Source: Burkholderia seminalis DSM 23518
Lineage (GTDB): Bacteria > Pseudomonadota > Gammaproteobacteria > Burkholderiales > Burkholderiaceae
Direction of reading: 5' to 3'
Length of the DNA stretch: 64,000 bases
NCBI RefSeq assembly: GCF_902832885.1
Contig: NZ_CADFDK010000005.1
Span: 434,001-498,000, forward strand
Shown here: piece by piece, positions 1 through 9,390 of the stretch
How positions within the stretch are numbered: the stretch's first letter is position 1
Layout: each line of letters opens with the position of its first letter
Made by a program: the position numbers and the translations under genes
The notes under the pieces: model-generated
Told to the model about the DNA's origin: nothing
What the model saw: only the letters and a program-made list of their open reading frames with translations
The model's database searches: none

Positions 1-372
1 CTTGTGCGGGTCCGACTCGTTCAGCTCGATGTCGAACACGTCGATGCCCGCGAACTTCTTGAACAGCACGGCCTTGCCTTCCATCACCGGCTTCGACGCG
101 AGCGGGCCGATGTTGCCGAGACCGAGCACCGCCGTGCCGTTCGTGACGACGCCGACCAGGTTGCTGCGCGCGGTGAAGCGCGCGGCGTTGAGCGGATTCT
201 CGACGATCTCCTCGCACGCGTACGCCACACCCGGCGAGTACGCGAGCGCGAGGTCGCGCTGGTTGATCATCTGCTTGGTCGGGGCGATCGCAATTTTCCC
301 GGGCGTCGGGAATTCGTGATAGTCGAGTGCGGCTTCGCGGAGCTTGGCTTTGGAGGAGGCTTGGGTGGACAT
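1..372 (-). CDS. maeB: NADP-dependent malic enzyme, N-terminal part (cut by window edge)
   Basis: Oxidative decarboxylation of malate to pyruvate with NADPH formation in the cytoplasm. Only the first 124 residues are inside the window. The protein starts [20 protein letters not shown] and carries the malic-enzyme N-terminal signature [16 protein letters not shown] followed by [20 protein letters not shown], typical of the malic enzyme N domain. The phosphotransacetylase-like C-terminal domain of the MaeB type lies off the edge, so whether this is the long hybrid form cannot be seen. It is transcribed divergently from thiL across a 176-base gap. The start is the ATG at 372. The family call is secure; the exact isozyme is inferred. 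Confidence 0.88.
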   Translation of the reverse strand, partial: MSTQASSKAKLREAALDYHEFPTPGKIAIAPTKQMINQRDLALAYSPGVAYACEEIVENPLNAARFTARSNLVGVVTNGTAVLGLGNIGPLASKPVMEGKAVLFKKFAGIDVFDIELNESDPHK

Positions 373-548
373 GTGTCTCGTGACGGGCGGATTAGAATAA
401 CTGTTCGACGGCATTGTAGCGCCAATCATCGGCCGCCAGACCGGCGATTCGGGTGCAACAGCCGCGACAAAAATGTACCGGATGGTGCAGAAGCGCCGCC
501 GTTCGCCTCGTACAATGCCGTTCCTTCAACCGTTCCGGATCGCCCGAC

Positions 549-1547
549 GTGCCAGCCGCCCTCTCCGAGTTTTCGCTGATCGAACGCTTCTTCACGCGCC
601 GCGCCGCGCAGGGGGCGCGCGCGTCGACGCTCGGGATCGGCGACGATTGCGCGCTGATCACGCCGCGATCCGGGAAATTGCTGGCCATTTCGACGGACAT
701 GCTGGTGGAAGGCCGCCATTTCTTTCCCGATGTCGCGCCCGACGCGCTCGGCCACAAGACGCTCGCGGTCAACCTGTCCGATCTCGCGGCGATGGGCGCC
801 GAACCGCGCGCGTTCACGCTCGCCTGCGCGCTGCCGCGCGCCGACGCGGCGTGGCTCGAGGCCTTCAGCAACGGGCTGTTCGCGCTCGCCGAGCGCTACG
901 GCTGCGAGCTGATCGGCGGCGACACGACGAGCGGGCCGCTGAACCTGTGCGTGACCGTGTTCGGCGAAGTCGCGCCCGACGCGGCGCTGCGGCGCGACGC
1001 CGCGCGCGACGGCGACGACGTGTGGGTGTCCGGCACGCTCGGCGACGCCCGCGCGGGCCTCGGCGTCGCGCGCGGCGAATGGGCGGCCGGCGCGGCCGAA
1101 GCGGCCGCGTTCCGGCGCGCGCTCGAGCGGCCCGAGCCGCGCATCGCGCTCGGCCTGGCGCTCGCGGGCGTCGCGCACGCGGCGCTCGACCTCTCCGACG
1201 GCCTCGCCGGCGACCTGCAGCACATCCTGACGCGCTCGAACGTGCGCGCCGAGATCGATGCCGACGCGGTGCCGCGCTCGGCCGCGCTCGCGACGCTGCC
1301 GCCCGACGTGCAGCGCCGTTGCACGCTGGCGGGCGGCGACGACTACGAACTGTGCTTCACCGCGCCGGCCGCGGCCCGCGCGGCGGTCGAGGCGGCCGGC
1401 GCAACGGCCGGCGTGCCGGTCACGCGAATCGGTACAATACGCGCGATGTCCGCGCCGTCGGCGCTCCCCGCGATCGCGTGGCACGACGCCGCCGGCGCGC
1501 CCCTCGCTCTCACGTTGCACGGCTTCGACCACTTCCATGCAGACTGA
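549..1547 (+). CDS. thiL: Thiamine-monophosphate kinase
   Basis: ATP-dependent phosphorylation of thiamine monophosphate to thiamine diphosphate, the last step of thiamine cofactor synthesis. The 332-residue protein begins MPAALSEFSLIERFFTRR, matching the N-terminal EFxLIxRYF motif of ThiL, followed by GIGDDCALI and STDMLVEGRHF, which form the metal and ATP binding part of the AIR-synthase-like fold; DLSDGLAGDL and GGDDYELCF come later. I chose the GTG at 549 because the ThiL homology begins immediately there; the in-frame ATG at 453 adds an unrelated Arg/Cys-rich stretch. A TACAAT hexamer at 511-516 could be the -10 of its promoter. The 3' end overlaps pgpA by 11 bases, suggesting coupling. 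Confidence 0.93.
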   Translation: MPAALSEFSLIERFFTRRAAQGARASTLGIGDDCALITPRSGKLLAISTDMLVEGRHFFPDVAPDALGHKTLAVNLSDLAAMGAEPRAFTLACALPRADAAWLEAFSNGLFALAERYGCELIGGDTTSGPLNLCVTVFGEVAPDAALRRDAARDGDDVWVSGTLGDARAGLGVARGEWAAGAAEAAAFRRALERPEPRIALGLALAGVAHAALDLSDGLAGDLQHILTRSNVRAEIDADAVPRSAALATLPPDVQRRCTLAGGDDYELCFTAPAAARAAVEAAGATAGVPVTRIGTIRAMSAPSALPAIAWHDAAGAPLALTLHGFDHFHAD

Positions 1548-2082
1548 CCCGACGCCCGCGCCTGCCGCGGCCGAGACCGGCGCCGCACCCGACGCGCCGC
1601 AGCGCGTGACCGCGCGCTTCATGCTGTCGCACCCGGCGCACATCGTGTCGCTCGGTTTCGGCAGCGGGCTCGCGCCGATCATGCCCGGCACGTTCGGCTC
1701 GCTGTTCGGCTGGCTGACGTTCGTCGTGCTCAACCGCTACCTGACGGTGCCCGAATGGTGGGCGTTGATCGCCGTCGGCTTCGCGGCGGGCACGTGGATC
1801 ACCGGTTTCACCGCGAGGAAGACGGGCAGGTCCGATCCGGGCGCCGTCGTCTGGGACGAAATCGTCGCGATCTGGCTCGTGATGCTGTTCGTCACGCCGG
1901 CGACCTTCATCGGCCAGCTGTGGGCGTTCGTCGCGTTCCGCTTCTTCGACATGCTCAAGCCGCCGCCGATCCGCTATTTCGACCGCCGCCTGAAAGGCGG
2001 GCTCGGCATCATGGCCGACGACCTGGTCGCCGCGTTCATGACGCTGCTCGTGATCGCCCTGTGGCGCTCCGTCGTCGGCTGA
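1537..2082 (+). CDS. pgpA: Phosphatidylglycerophosphatase A
   Basis: Dephosphorylates phosphatidylglycerophosphate to phosphatidylglycerol at the inner membrane. The 181-residue protein has a short Pro/Ala-rich cytoplasmic N-terminus, then GSGLAPIMPGTFGSLFGW, the hallmark PgpA segment, hydrophobic stretches around residues 60-85 and 105-130, an acidic DEIVAIWLVM motif and a final DDLVAAFMTLLVIALW segment. The ATG at 1537 sits inside the last codons of thiL, so thiL and pgpA form an operon, a pairing also seen in E. coli and relatives. Length is near the family norm of about 170 residues. Confidence 0.92.
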   Translation: MQTDPTPAPAAAETGAAPDAPQRVTARFMLSHPAHIVSLGFGSGLAPIMPGTFGSLFGWLTFVVLNRYLTVPEWWALIAVGFAAGTWITGFTARKTGRSDPGAVVWDEIVAIWLVMLFVTPATFIGQLWAFVAFRFFDMLKPPPIRYFDRRLKGGLGIMADDLVAAFMTLLVIALWRSVVG

Positions 2083-2113
2083 CCGATTTCCCGACTCCCG
2101 TATCCCGACGCGC

Positions 2114-2614
2114 ATGCCAACCGATTCCGTCGTCCATCAGCTTGCGATCCGCGCAGGCAACAAGCTGCGTGACGAGCACCTGACGCTCGCCACCGCCGAA
2201 TCCTGCACCGGCGGGATGATCGCCGCGGCGATCACCGACATTTCCGGCAGCAGCCAATGGTTCGAGCGCGGGTTCGTCACGTACTCGAACCAGGCCAAGA
2301 TCGAGATGATCGGCGTGCCGCCCGACCTGATCGACAAGCACGGCGCCGTCAGCGAGCCCGTCGCGCGCGCGATGGCCGAAGGCGCGCTGCGCAACAGCCG
2401 CGCGCAGGTCGCGCTGTCCGTCACGGGCATCGCCGGCCCGGCCGGCGGCAGCGAGAAGAAGCCGGTCGGCACCGTGTCGTTCGGCTGGAGCAACCGGCTG
2501 CATACCGACGTCGAGACGCTCGTGTTCAAGGGCGACCGCGAGCAGATCCGCACGCAGGCGGCCGCGCATGCGCTGCGCGGGCTGCTGAAGCTGCTCGACG
2601 AGCGCGAAGGCTGA
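2114..2614 (+). CDS. pncC: Nicotinamide-nucleotide amidohydrolase (CinA C-terminal domain protein)
   Basis: Deamidates nicotinamide mononucleotide to nicotinate mononucleotide in pyridine-nucleotide recycling. The 166 residues are a stand-alone CinA C-terminal domain: LATAESCTGGMIAAAIT near residue 28 contains the catalytic Ser-Cys-Thr-Gly-Gly loop, followed by YSNQAK, GAVSEPVA and VSVTGIAGPAGGSEKKPVGTV, all conserved in PncC. The N-terminal molybdopterin-like domain of long CinA proteins is absent, as in E. coli YgaD. It follows pgpA by 31 bases on the same strand and is probably the third gene of the thiL-pgpA-pncC unit. It converges with the next gene. Confidence 0.92.
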   Translation: MPTDSVVHQLAIRAGNKLRDEHLTLATAESCTGGMIAAAITDISGSSQWFERGFVTYSNQAKIEMIGVPPDLIDKHGAVSEPVARAMAEGALRNSRAQVALSVTGIAGPAGGSEKKPVGTVSFGWSNRLHTDVETLVFKGDREQIRTQAAAHALRGLLKLLDEREG

Positions 2615-2649
2615 CCGGGCCGGGGCGCGCGACGCGGCCCGCTTGCCGC

Positions 2650-3708
2650 TTACTGGATCGCGTCGGGCTTCACGACGATCCAGTTCTTGTCCGCCGTCAC
2701 CGGCAGGCCGAGCGATTTCTGCTTCGCGGCCGATTCGTCCGACCACGCGCGGATCTGCGTCATCTGCTTGTCCTTCTTGTTGACCCACACGCGCACGCCG
2801 CCGCGCGCGACGTCGGTCGCGTTCAGCAGCATGTAGCCGTCGGACGCCGGCGTGTCGCCCGCGACCAGCACCGGCTTCTTCCACTGGTCGATCCAGCCGA
2901 CGATCGAACCGAGCTTGCCTTCGTACCACGTCATCGGGTTCATCAGGAACGGCGTGATCACCAGGCTGCGGTTCGCCGCCTCGTCGTACTTGCCGGCCTT
3001 GATCTGCAGCCGCGACGTCGTCAGCGCGCCGGTCGCCGGGTTGCGCAGCAGCGTCGTCACGCCGATCACGTTCTGCGGCTTCACGTGGTAGCCGTACTTC
3101 GGGTCGGACAGCACGAGCCGCGCGAGCTCCTCGTGCGCGGCCGTCATCACGTAGACGTCGATGCCGTTCTCGCGCAGCGCGGTGTACAGCTCCTGCATGC
3201 CGCGGAAGAAGCGCGGCGGGTTCACCGTGCCGTCGACCACCTTGTCGCCCTGCCAGTAGCGGACCGGAACCGGCTTGCCGTCGGCGAGCATCGCGTCGAC
3301 GTGGCGCTTCAGATCGGCGAGCGACTGCCCGGCGAACGCCTGCGCGATCCACGGGTAGCAGACGAGGTCGTCGATCTCGCACAGCCGGTAGTAATAGCTC
3401 GTCAGCGACTCCCGGTAGTCGGCGGAATCCTTGAACGGGATCAGCTTCAGCGACGGGTCGAGCGTGTCGCGCGTCAGCACGCCGCGGTTCTCGAGGTACG
3501 GCAGCAGCGATTCCTCGAGGTCGTAGCGGTAGGTCGTGTTGTCGGCGTCGAACACCGCGTAGTCGCCGCGGTGCGCGTGCGCGGCGATCATCGCGTTCAG
3601 CGCCTTCGCGCTGTCGGCCGGCCAGTGCGACAGGTCCGCCGCATGGGCGAACGTCATGCACCACGATGCGGCGAACGCGCTCAGGACACGGCGGGACAGC
3701 TTGGGCAT
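2650..3708 (-). CDS. Secreted HAD-superfamily phosphatase, phosphorylcholine phosphatase (PchP)-like
   Basis: A 352-residue exported phosphatase. A Sec signal peptide (MPKLSRRVLS, hydrophobic core, cleavage near AHAA at residue 24) points to the periplasm. HAD motif I is D54-A-D56-N-T58, motif II is T189-A-A, a lysine sits at 265 and motif III is GDTPASD at 284-290. The motif I sequence, the 20-residue spacing from Lys265 to Asp285 and the total length match Pseudomonas aeruginosa PchP (as I recall it: DMDNT, Lys242 and GDTPDSD at 261-267, about 349 residues), which hydrolyses phosphorylcholine released by phospholipase C. A clear Shine-Dalgarno (AAAGGGAG) precedes the ATG at 3708. It is monocistronic and convergent with pncC. 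Substrate is inferred; another small phosphomonoester is possible. Confidence 0.75.
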   Translation of the reverse strand: MPKLSRRVLSAFAASWCMTFAHAADLSHWPADSAKALNAMIAAHAHRGDYAVFDADNTTYRYDLEESLLPYLENRGVLTRDTLDPSLKLIPFKDSADYRESLTSYYYRLCEIDDLVCYPWIAQAFAGQSLADLKRHVDAMLADGKPVPVRYWQGDKVVDGTVNPPRFFRGMQELYTALRENGIDVYVMTAAHEELARLVLSDPKYGYHVKPQNVIGVTTLLRNPATGALTTSRLQIKAGKYDEAANRSLVITPFLMNPMTWYEGKLGSIVGWIDQWKKPVLVAGDTPASDGYMLLNATDVARGGVRVWVNKKDKQMTQIRAWSDESAAKQKSLGLPVTADKNWIVVKPDAIQ

Positions 3709-3877
3709 GGCGTCACTCCCTTTCTTGACATTTTCGTTACAGATCGATGACAAGCGGCAGCATCGCGCGAATGAACGGCGGGCATGCGGTGCGGAAGCGA
3801 CGGGAAGTTGTTCGTGTGCGCCAGCGCGGCACACACGCGATGAAGGCGCGCGGCCCGCGGGCGCGGGCGCGGCCGGT

Positions 3878-3897
3878 GGCCGCCCGAACGGGCGGCC
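3878..3897 (-). terminator. Hairpin downstream of pyrF
   Basis: An 8-bp perfect GC stem (3878-3885 with 3890-3897) with a GAAC loop lies just past the pyrF stop on the minus strand. There is no T-tract, so termination is only suggested. Confidence 0.35.
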
Positions 3898-3903
3898 GGC
3901 ATG

Positions 3904-4746
3904 TCAGCGATGCGCGTTGATCGTGTCGCGCGTCTTCTGCGCGGCGAGCGCCGCGGCTTCGGCGAAGTCCTCGCCCTTGCTCGCGTACAGGATCGCGCGC
4001 GACGAGTTGATCATCATGCCGGTGCCGTCGGCCGTGCGGCCCGCGCTGACGGTCGCCTGCACGTCGCCGCCCTGCGCGCCGATGCCGGGGATCAGCAGCG
4101 GCATGTCGCCGACGATCCCGCGCACGATCTCGATTTCCTTCGGGAACGTGGCGCCGACCACGAGGCCGAGCTGGCCGTTCCTCGCGTTCCACTTGTTCGC
4201 CGCGAGGTCGGCGACGACCTGGTACAGCGGCCGGCCTGGATGGCCGGCCCCGCCCGTTTCGAGGAACTGCAGGTCGGAACCGCCCGGGTTCGACGTGCGG
4301 CACAGCACGATCACACCCTTGCCTTCGTGCTCGAAGTACGGCTCGACCGAGTCGTAGCCCATGTACGGGTTCACCGTGACGGCGTCCGCGCGATAGCGCT
4401 CGAACGCTTCGCGCGCGTACTGCTCGGCCGTGCTGCCGATGTCGCCGCGCTTCGCGTCGAGGATCACGGGCAGGCCCGGATGCTGGAGGTGGATGTGCGC
4501 GATCAGGCGCTCAAGCTGGTCTTCCGCGCGATGCGCGGCGAAGTAGGCGATCTGCGGCTTGAACGCGCTCGCGTACGGCGCGGTCGCGTCGACGATCTGC
4601 CGGCAGAATTCGAAGATCGCGTCGGGCTGGCCGTCGAACTGCACGGGAAAGCGCGACGGCTCGGGATCGAGGCCGACGCACAGCAGCGAGTCGGTGCGCT
4701 GCCACGCGGCGCGCAGCGATTCGATGAAAGTAAGCGGGGAAGACAT
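3904..4746 (-). CDS. pyrF: Orotidine 5'-phosphate decarboxylase (type 2)
   Basis: Converts OMP to UMP, the last step of de novo pyrimidine synthesis. The 280-residue protein shows the OMP decarboxylase catalytic motif [18 protein letters not shown], carrying the Asp-x-Lys-Arg-x-Asp cluster, plus [14 protein letters not shown] at the N-terminus and [10 protein letters not shown] near the C-terminus. The length and the long loop after KRGDIGSTA fit subfamily 2, found in Mycobacterium, Myxococcus and Burkholderia, rather than the approximately 230-residue E. coli type. I prefer the ATG at 4746 ([11 protein letters not shown]) over one 18 bases upstream because homology begins there. It lies 39 bases after the epimerase gene on the same strand and may be read through from it. 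Confidence 0.93.
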   Translation of the reverse strand: MSSPLTFIESLRAAWQRTDSLLCVGLDPEPSRFPVQFDGQPDAIFEFCRQIVDATAPYASAFKPQIAYFAAHRAEDQLERLIAHIHLQHPGLPVILDAKRGDIGSTAEQYAREAFERYRADAVTVNPYMGYDSVEPYFEHEGKGVIVLCRTSNPGGSDLQFLETGGAGHPGRPLYQVVADLAANKWNARNGQLGLVVGATFPKEIEIVRGIVGDMPLLIPGIGAQGGDVQATVSAGRTADGTGMMINSSRAILYASKGEDFAEAAALAAQKTRDTINAHR

Positions 4747-4785
4747 GGCGGGTACTCGCGGCAAACCGTTGGTAGACCGCGTATT

Positions 4786-5847
4786 TTACCCGCGTCGCCG
4801 GCGTCCCTCGCGTGTCGCGGCATGGCCGCGTGCATCGACGCGTTCGACGGTGAACGCGAAGCGCCGCGTGAGGCGCTCGCCGGGCGCGAGCAGCGTCATC
4901 CCGTGCGCGGCCGCGCCGCCCGGCAGGTTCACCGCATTGATCGGATGATCGACCGGCTCGAAGCAGAAGAAATCCTCGCCCGGCGGCGTGTAGAGCACGT
5001 ACGCGTCGGCGTCCGCCGCGACGGTCAGCGACAGCCCGCGGCGCGGCCAGCTCACCGTCGCGTGGCCGCCCCAGCCGGTAAACGCGTGATTGACGAGCGC
5101 GGCCGGCAGCGGATACGCGACGCCGAACTGCCAGGCCGGCGGCACGCTCACGTGCCGCACCGGCAGGAAATCGGCGCCGGACAACCACAGCCCGCCGGCC
5201 GCCGCGGCCAGCTCGGTCACGCTGTCGCGCACGAGAAACGGATGCACGCCGAGCCCGAACGGCAGCCGCGCGCGCCCCGCGTTCTCGATCGTCAGCGCGA
5301 TCGACAGCGTCGCATCGTCGAGTTCGAACGACTGGATCGCGCGGAACGCATACGGCGCGCCGCCCGCGCGGTCGAGCGACAACTGCAGCGTCGTGCCGGT
5401 CGCATCGTCCACCTGCCACGGCGCGAGCCAGCCGTCGCCGTGGATCGGCAGCGGCTCGTCGCGGCGGTTGCGCGGCACCGCGATCTTGCGCCCGTCGCAT
5501 TCGAAGCGCCCGTCGCCGATCCGGTTCGAGTAAGGCAGCAGCGGATAACACGCGAGCTCGTTCGGGTCCGTCGCCGTCTCCGGGTGCTCGCAGCGGCGGA
5601 ACACCGGCATCAGCGCGCCGTTGTCGCCGCGCCAGTCGAAGCGCGCGATGCCGCCGCCGAGGTGCGGCAGCACGTCGAGCCGCAACGACGCGTTCGACAG
5701 CGTGACGGCCGCCGCATGCGCGGCGCCGACGCCCTGCGCGAACGCGGCCGTCTGCGGGCCGGGGCTGACCGGCTGCGCGGCGGCGGCCAGGCGCGCGCGG
5801 CGCGACTGGCTGGTGGACGACGATGCGTGCGAGGACGGGGCGGTCAT
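4786..5847 (-). CDS. Aldose 1-epimerase (mutarotase family)
   Basis: Interconverts alpha and beta anomers of free aldoses. The 353-residue protein has a non-conserved Ser/Ala-rich N-terminus of about 45 residues, then the beta-sandwich fold of the GalM superfamily: PYSNRIGDGRFECDG with the conserved Asn-Arg near residue 120, LPIHGDGWLAPW with the catalytic-type histidine, GVHPFLVRDS with the second histidine, and FFCFEPVDHPINAVN near residue 310 with the catalytic-type glutamate. A good Shine-Dalgarno (AAAGGAG) precedes the ATG. It is the last gene of the sugar locus, so it probably supplies the anomer used by the dehydrogenases. The exact sugar is not readable from sequence. Confidence 0.85.
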   Translation of the reverse strand: MTAPSSHASSSTSQSRRARLAAAAQPVSPGPQTAAFAQGVGAAHAAAVTLSNASLRLDVLPHLGGGIARFDWRGDNGALMPVFRRCEHPETATDPNELACYPLLPYSNRIGDGRFECDGRKIAVPRNRRDEPLPIHGDGWLAPWQVDDATGTTLQLSLDRAGGAPYAFRAIQSFELDDATLSIALTIENAGRARLPFGLGVHPFLVRDSVTELAAAAGGLWLSGADFLPVRHVSVPPAWQFGVAYPLPAALVNHAFTGWGGHATVSWPRRGLSLTVAADADAYVLYTPPGEDFFCFEPVDHPINAVNLPGGAAAHGMTLLAPGERLTRRFAFTVERVDARGHAATREGRRRRG

Positions 5848-5898
5848 GGCGAACTCCTTTCCTTCGTCGAGGAAACGATGCAGGTCGGTGCGAACGGG

Positions 5899-6696
5899 TC
5901 AGGCCCAGCCGCCGTCGACGATCACGTCCTGCGCGGTGATCATCCGGCTGTCGTCGGCCGCGAGAAACAGCGCCATCCGCGCGAGGTCGGCCGGCAGCAG
6001 CTCGGCGTCGATGCACTGGCCGGCCTTGATCGCCGCGCGGCCCGCGTCGTCGAGCCACAGCCGGCGCTGCTTGTCGGTCATCACCCAGCCCGGCACCAGC
6101 GAATTCACGCGGATGCCGAACGGGCCGAGGTCGCGCGCGAGCCCGCGCGTGAGCCCCTGCACGGCGGCCTTCGCCATCACGTAGACGGGATAACCGCCGT
6201 TTTTCAGCATCCAGCTGATCGAGCCGAGATTGATGATCGCGCCGCCGCCCTGCTGCTTCATGTCGTCGATCACCGCCTGCGCGGCGAAGAACTGGTGGCG
6301 CAGGTTCACCGCGATGCCCGCGTCGAACGCGTCGGGCGTCACGTCGCCGATCGCGTGGCGCGCGTCGTTCGCCGCGTTGTTCACGAGCACCGCGATCGCG
6401 CCGATGCGCGCGCGGATCGCGTCGATCGCACGGCGCAGCGCGTCGATGTCGGTCAGGTCGCACTGGATGAACAGCGGCGCGTGGCGCACGTGCGCGAGGC
6501 TGTCCGCCAGCGCGGCGCCCGCGGCCGCGTCGAGGTCGACGAACGCGACGCGCGCGCCCTGCGCGGCGAAGTGCTCGACGAACGCCGCGCCGATGCCGGT
6601 CGCGCCGCCCGTGATCAGCACCGCGCGATCCTCGAGGCTCGGGTATCGCGCGTATCGCGCGGCGCTCGCGCCGTGCGCGGAAGTGTCGATGGTCAT
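5899..6696 (-). CDS. SDR-family oxidoreductase, probable aldose 1-dehydrogenase
   Basis: A 265-residue classical short-chain dehydrogenase. The nucleotide-binding glycine motif is TGGATGIG near residue 30, FVDLD follows the second beta strand (an acidic residue there favours NAD over NADP), NNAAND is the NNAG-equivalent, and the catalytic set is Ser in NLGSISWM with YVMAK near residue 160. The C-terminus DDSRMITAQDVIVDGGWA is typical of the family. It sits between the ABC permease gene and the epimerase gene within the sugar locus, so oxidation of an imported aldose to its lactone is the likeliest role. Oxidation of a deoxy-sugar-acid intermediate is an alternative. Confidence 0.78.
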   Translation of the reverse strand: MTIDTSAHGASAARYARYPSLEDRAVLITGGATGIGAAFVEHFAAQGARVAFVDLDAAAGAALADSLAHVRHAPLFIQCDLTDIDALRRAIDAIRARIGAIAVLVNNAANDARHAIGDVTPDAFDAGIAVNLRHQFFAAQAVIDDMKQQGGGAIINLGSISWMLKNGGYPVYVMAKAAVQGLTRGLARDLGPFGIRVNSLVPGWVMTDKQRRLWLDDAGRAAIKAGQCIDAELLPADLARMALFLAADDSRMITAQDVIVDGGWA

Positions 6697-6724
6697 GCGG
6701 TTCGTCTCCGTGGAAACCGGTCGG

Positions 6725-7741
6725 TCAATCGCGTACGCCGCGGTTCTTCAGCTGGTCGAGCAGCACGGCCGCGAGCAGGATCGCGCCGCGCACGAGGTAC
6801 TGGTAGAACGCGTCGATGTTCAACAGGTTCATCACGTTCTCGACGGTGCCCATGATCAGCACGCCGATCACGACGCCGGAGATCGTCGCACGGCCGCCCA
6901 TCAGCGACACGCCGCCGAGCACGCACGCGGAAATCACGTTCAGTTCGAAGCCCTGCGCGGCGTTCGGCTGGCCCGACGTGATGCGCGATGCGAGGATCAC
7001 GCCCGCGAGCGCCGTCACCGCGCCCTGGATCAGGAAGATGTAGACGCGCGTGCGTTCGACGTTGATCCCCGCGAGCCGCGATGCCTCGGGGTTGCCGCCG
7101 ATCGCGAGCGTGTTGCGGCCGTATACCGTCTGGTTCAGCAGCACGCCGAACGCGATGAAGCACAGCAGCGTGACCCAGATCGGCAACGACACGCCGAAGA
7201 GCGTGAGCCCGCCGAGCGCGATGAAGGTATCCGACGACACGCCGACCGCCTGCCCTTTCGACACGATGAAGCCGAGCCCGCGCACGATCTCCATCGTCGC
7301 GAGCGTCGTGATCAGCGCGTTGATGCGCAGGTACGCGATCACCGCGCCGTTCACGAAGCCGATCGCGGCGCCGGCCGCGACCGCCGCGACGATCGCGACG
7401 AACGTGTTGTCGGTCGCGTTCAGCACCATCGCGCACAGCACGCCGGAGAACGCGACGGTCGAGCCGATCGACAGGTCGAAGTCGCGCGACGCGAGACAGA
7501 ACATCATCGTGCACGCGACCATGCCGATCTGCGAGATCGACAACGCGAGGCCGAGCATGTTGTCGATCGAGAAGAAATGATCGACCGTCAGCGACATCGT
7601 GATGAACATCACCGCGAAGATCGCGATCAGGCTGTATTCGGTCAGGTGCTGCCACCACTTCTGGCGGTCGCCCTGCTGTGGAACCAGCGCGTCGGCCGTC
7701 GGCTTCACGGCGGCGCTGGCGAGGTTTTCGTTGACTTGCAT
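6725..7741 (-). CDS. araH: Sugar ABC transporter permease, AraH type
   Basis: Membrane subunit of a CUT2-family sugar importer. The 338 residues contain a cytoplasmic N-terminus to about residue 38 and roughly eight to ten hydrophobic segments starting with YSLIAIFAVMFITMSL. VAFSGVLCAMVLNATD, INALITTLATMEIVRGLGF and GGNPEASRLAGINVERTRV are characteristic of RbsC/AraH/XylH permeases; the last is the cytoplasmic loop that contacts the ATPase. It lies 69 bases downstream of the ATPase gene. The closest named family by feel is AraH, but the transported sugar could equally be D-galactose. Confidence 0.87.
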   Translation of the reverse strand: MQVNENLASAAVKPTADALVPQQGDRQKWWQHLTEYSLIAIFAVMFITMSLTVDHFFSIDNMLGLALSISQIGMVACTMMFCLASRDFDLSIGSTVAFSGVLCAMVLNATDNTFVAIVAAVAAGAAIGFVNGAVIAYLRINALITTLATMEIVRGLGFIVSKGQAVGVSSDTFIALGGLTLFGVSLPIWVTLLCFIAFGVLLNQTVYGRNTLAIGGNPEASRLAGINVERTRVYIFLIQGAVTALAGVILASRITSGQPNAAQGFELNVISACVLGGVSLMGGRATISGVVIGVLIMGTVENVMNLLNIDAFYQYLVRGAILLAAVLLDQLKNRGVRD

Positions 7742-7810
7742 GGTGTGTCTCCTGCTCCTGCTTCGCGCGGCCCGCGCCGCGCAGGTTCGATTCGATTGTC
7801 GCCGGTCGCG

Positions 7811-9322
7811 TCAGGCTGCCTCGACCGCGCTCGTCTGCGGCAGCGCGAGGCTCAGCACCGCGTGCTCGTTCGCCCGTTCGCGCGGCAGCTCGCCGGCGAT
7901 CCGGCCTTCGCGCATCACGACGATGCGGTCGGACACGCCGAGCACTTCCGGCAGCTCCGACGACACCATCACGATCGCGCAGCCGCGCTCCGCGAGCCGG
8001 TAGATCACGTCGTAGATCTCGTGCTTCGCGCCGACGTCGATCCCGCGCGTCGGCTCGTCGAGGATCACGACCTTCAGGTCGGGCTCCGCCAGCCAGCGCG
8101 ACAGGATCGCCTTCTGCTGGTTGCCGCCCGACAGGAAGCGGATCTTCTGGCGCCGGTTCGGCGTCTTGATCTTCAGCCGCTGGATGAAGCGGTCGGCCGT
8201 TTCGCTTTCGGCCTTGCGGTTGATGAACAGCCCCGCGCGCAGCGAATGGCGGCGGCAACTGATGTTGATGTTCTCCGCGACCGACGCGATCGCGATGATC
8301 CCTTCTTCCTTGCGGTCCTCGGGGCACAGCACGATGCCGTGGCGGATCGCGTCGCCGGTGCGCTTCACGTCGATGCGCGCGCCGTCGAGCGTCAGCACGC
8401 CCGCGCGCCGGTGGTCCGCGCCGTACACGAGCCGCATCAGTTCGCTGCGGCCCGCGCCCACCAGCCCGAAGAAGCCGACGATCTCGCCCGCGCGCACCGA
8501 GAAGCTCGCGGGTTCGCGCAGCGCATGGCCGTCGATGCCTTCGGCGGAGAACCGCACGTCGCCGAGCGCGCGCGGCGCGTAATGGTAGATGTCCGAAATC
8601 TCGCGCCCGACCATCTCGGCGACGAGCCGTTCACGCGGCACGTCGGCGAGCGACTCGTGCGACGCGATCTTGCGCCCGTCGCGGAAAATCGTGCACGCAT
8701 TGCAGAGCCGGTAGATCTCGTCCATCCGGTGCGAGATGTAGATCAGCGCGCGGCCCTGCGCACGCAAGTCGTCGACGAGCTTGAACAGCACCTCGGTCTC
8801 GCGATGCGACAGCGAACTGGTCGGTTCGTCGAGCGCGATCACGCGCGCATTGCGCATCAGCGCCTTGCAGATCTCGACCATCTGCCGCTGCGCGATCGAC
8901 AGCCGCCCGAGCTTCGCGTCGGGATCGAGGTCGACGCCCATCGCCGCGAGCCGCTCGCGCACGTAGCGCTTCGCCTCGCGCTTCCTCACCCAGCCGAACG
9001 CGTTCGGCAGGCGGCCGAGCAGCAGGTTTTCCGCGACCGTCAGGTCGGGGACGTACTGCAGCTCCTGGTGAATCACCGCGATGCCGGCCGCGATCGACGC
9101 GGCCGCATTCGCGAACTGCACGGGCTGGCCGTCGACCAGCACGCTGCCCGCATCGGGCTGGTATTCGCCGCCGAGAATCTTCAACAGCGTCGACTTGCCC
9201 GCGCCGTTCTCGCCCATCAGGCCATGCACTTCGCCCGCCTGCACGTCGAACGAAATGCCGTCGAGTGCGCGCACGCCGGGAAATACCTTGCCGATATTGT
9301 CAAAACGCAGTGCCGCTGACAC
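7811..9322 (-). CDS. araG: Sugar ABC transporter ATP-binding protein, AraG type
   Basis: Double-cassette ATPase of a CUT2 sugar importer, 503 residues, on the cytoplasmic face. First cassette: Walker [30 protein letters not shown], signature LSIAQRQM, Walker [12 protein letters not shown]. Second cassette: degenerate Walker [20 protein letters not shown], signature LSGGNQQK, Walker [16 protein letters not shown] degenerate second P-loop is normal for RbsA/AraG/MglA. The start is the GTG at 9322 ([17 protein letters not shown]): homology begins there, and the in-frame extension further up is not conserved-looking. It has AraF upstream and AraH downstream in the usual order. Confidence 0.88.
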   Translation of the reverse strand: MSAALRFDNIGKVFPGVRALDGISFDVQAGEVHGLMGENGAGKSTLLKILGGEYQPDAGSVLVDGQPVQFANAAASIAAGIAVIHQELQYVPDLTVAENLLLGRLPNAFGWVRKREAKRYVRERLAAMGVDLDPDAKLGRLSIAQRQMVEICKALMRNARVIALDEPTSSLSHRETEVLFKLVDDLRAQGRALIYISHRMDEIYRLCNACTIFRDGRKIASHESLADVPRERLVAEMVGREISDIYHYAPRALGDVRFSAEGIDGHALREPASFSVRAGEIVGFFGLVGAGRSELMRLVYGADHRRAGVLTLDGARIDVKRTGDAIRHGIVLCPEDRKEEGIIAIASVAENINISCRRHSLRAGLFINRKAESETADRFIQRLKIKTPNRRQKIRFLSGGNQQKAILSRWLAEPDLKVVILDEPTRGIDVGAKHEIYDVIYRLAERGCAIVMVSSELPEVLGVSDRIVVMREGRIAGELPRERANEHAVLSLALPQTSAVEAA

Positions 9323-9390
9323 GTCGTCTCTCCACTTCCGAAATCGATCGACCGCCGGCCGCCGCATCGCCGCGGCAGCCGGCGGGCCGC

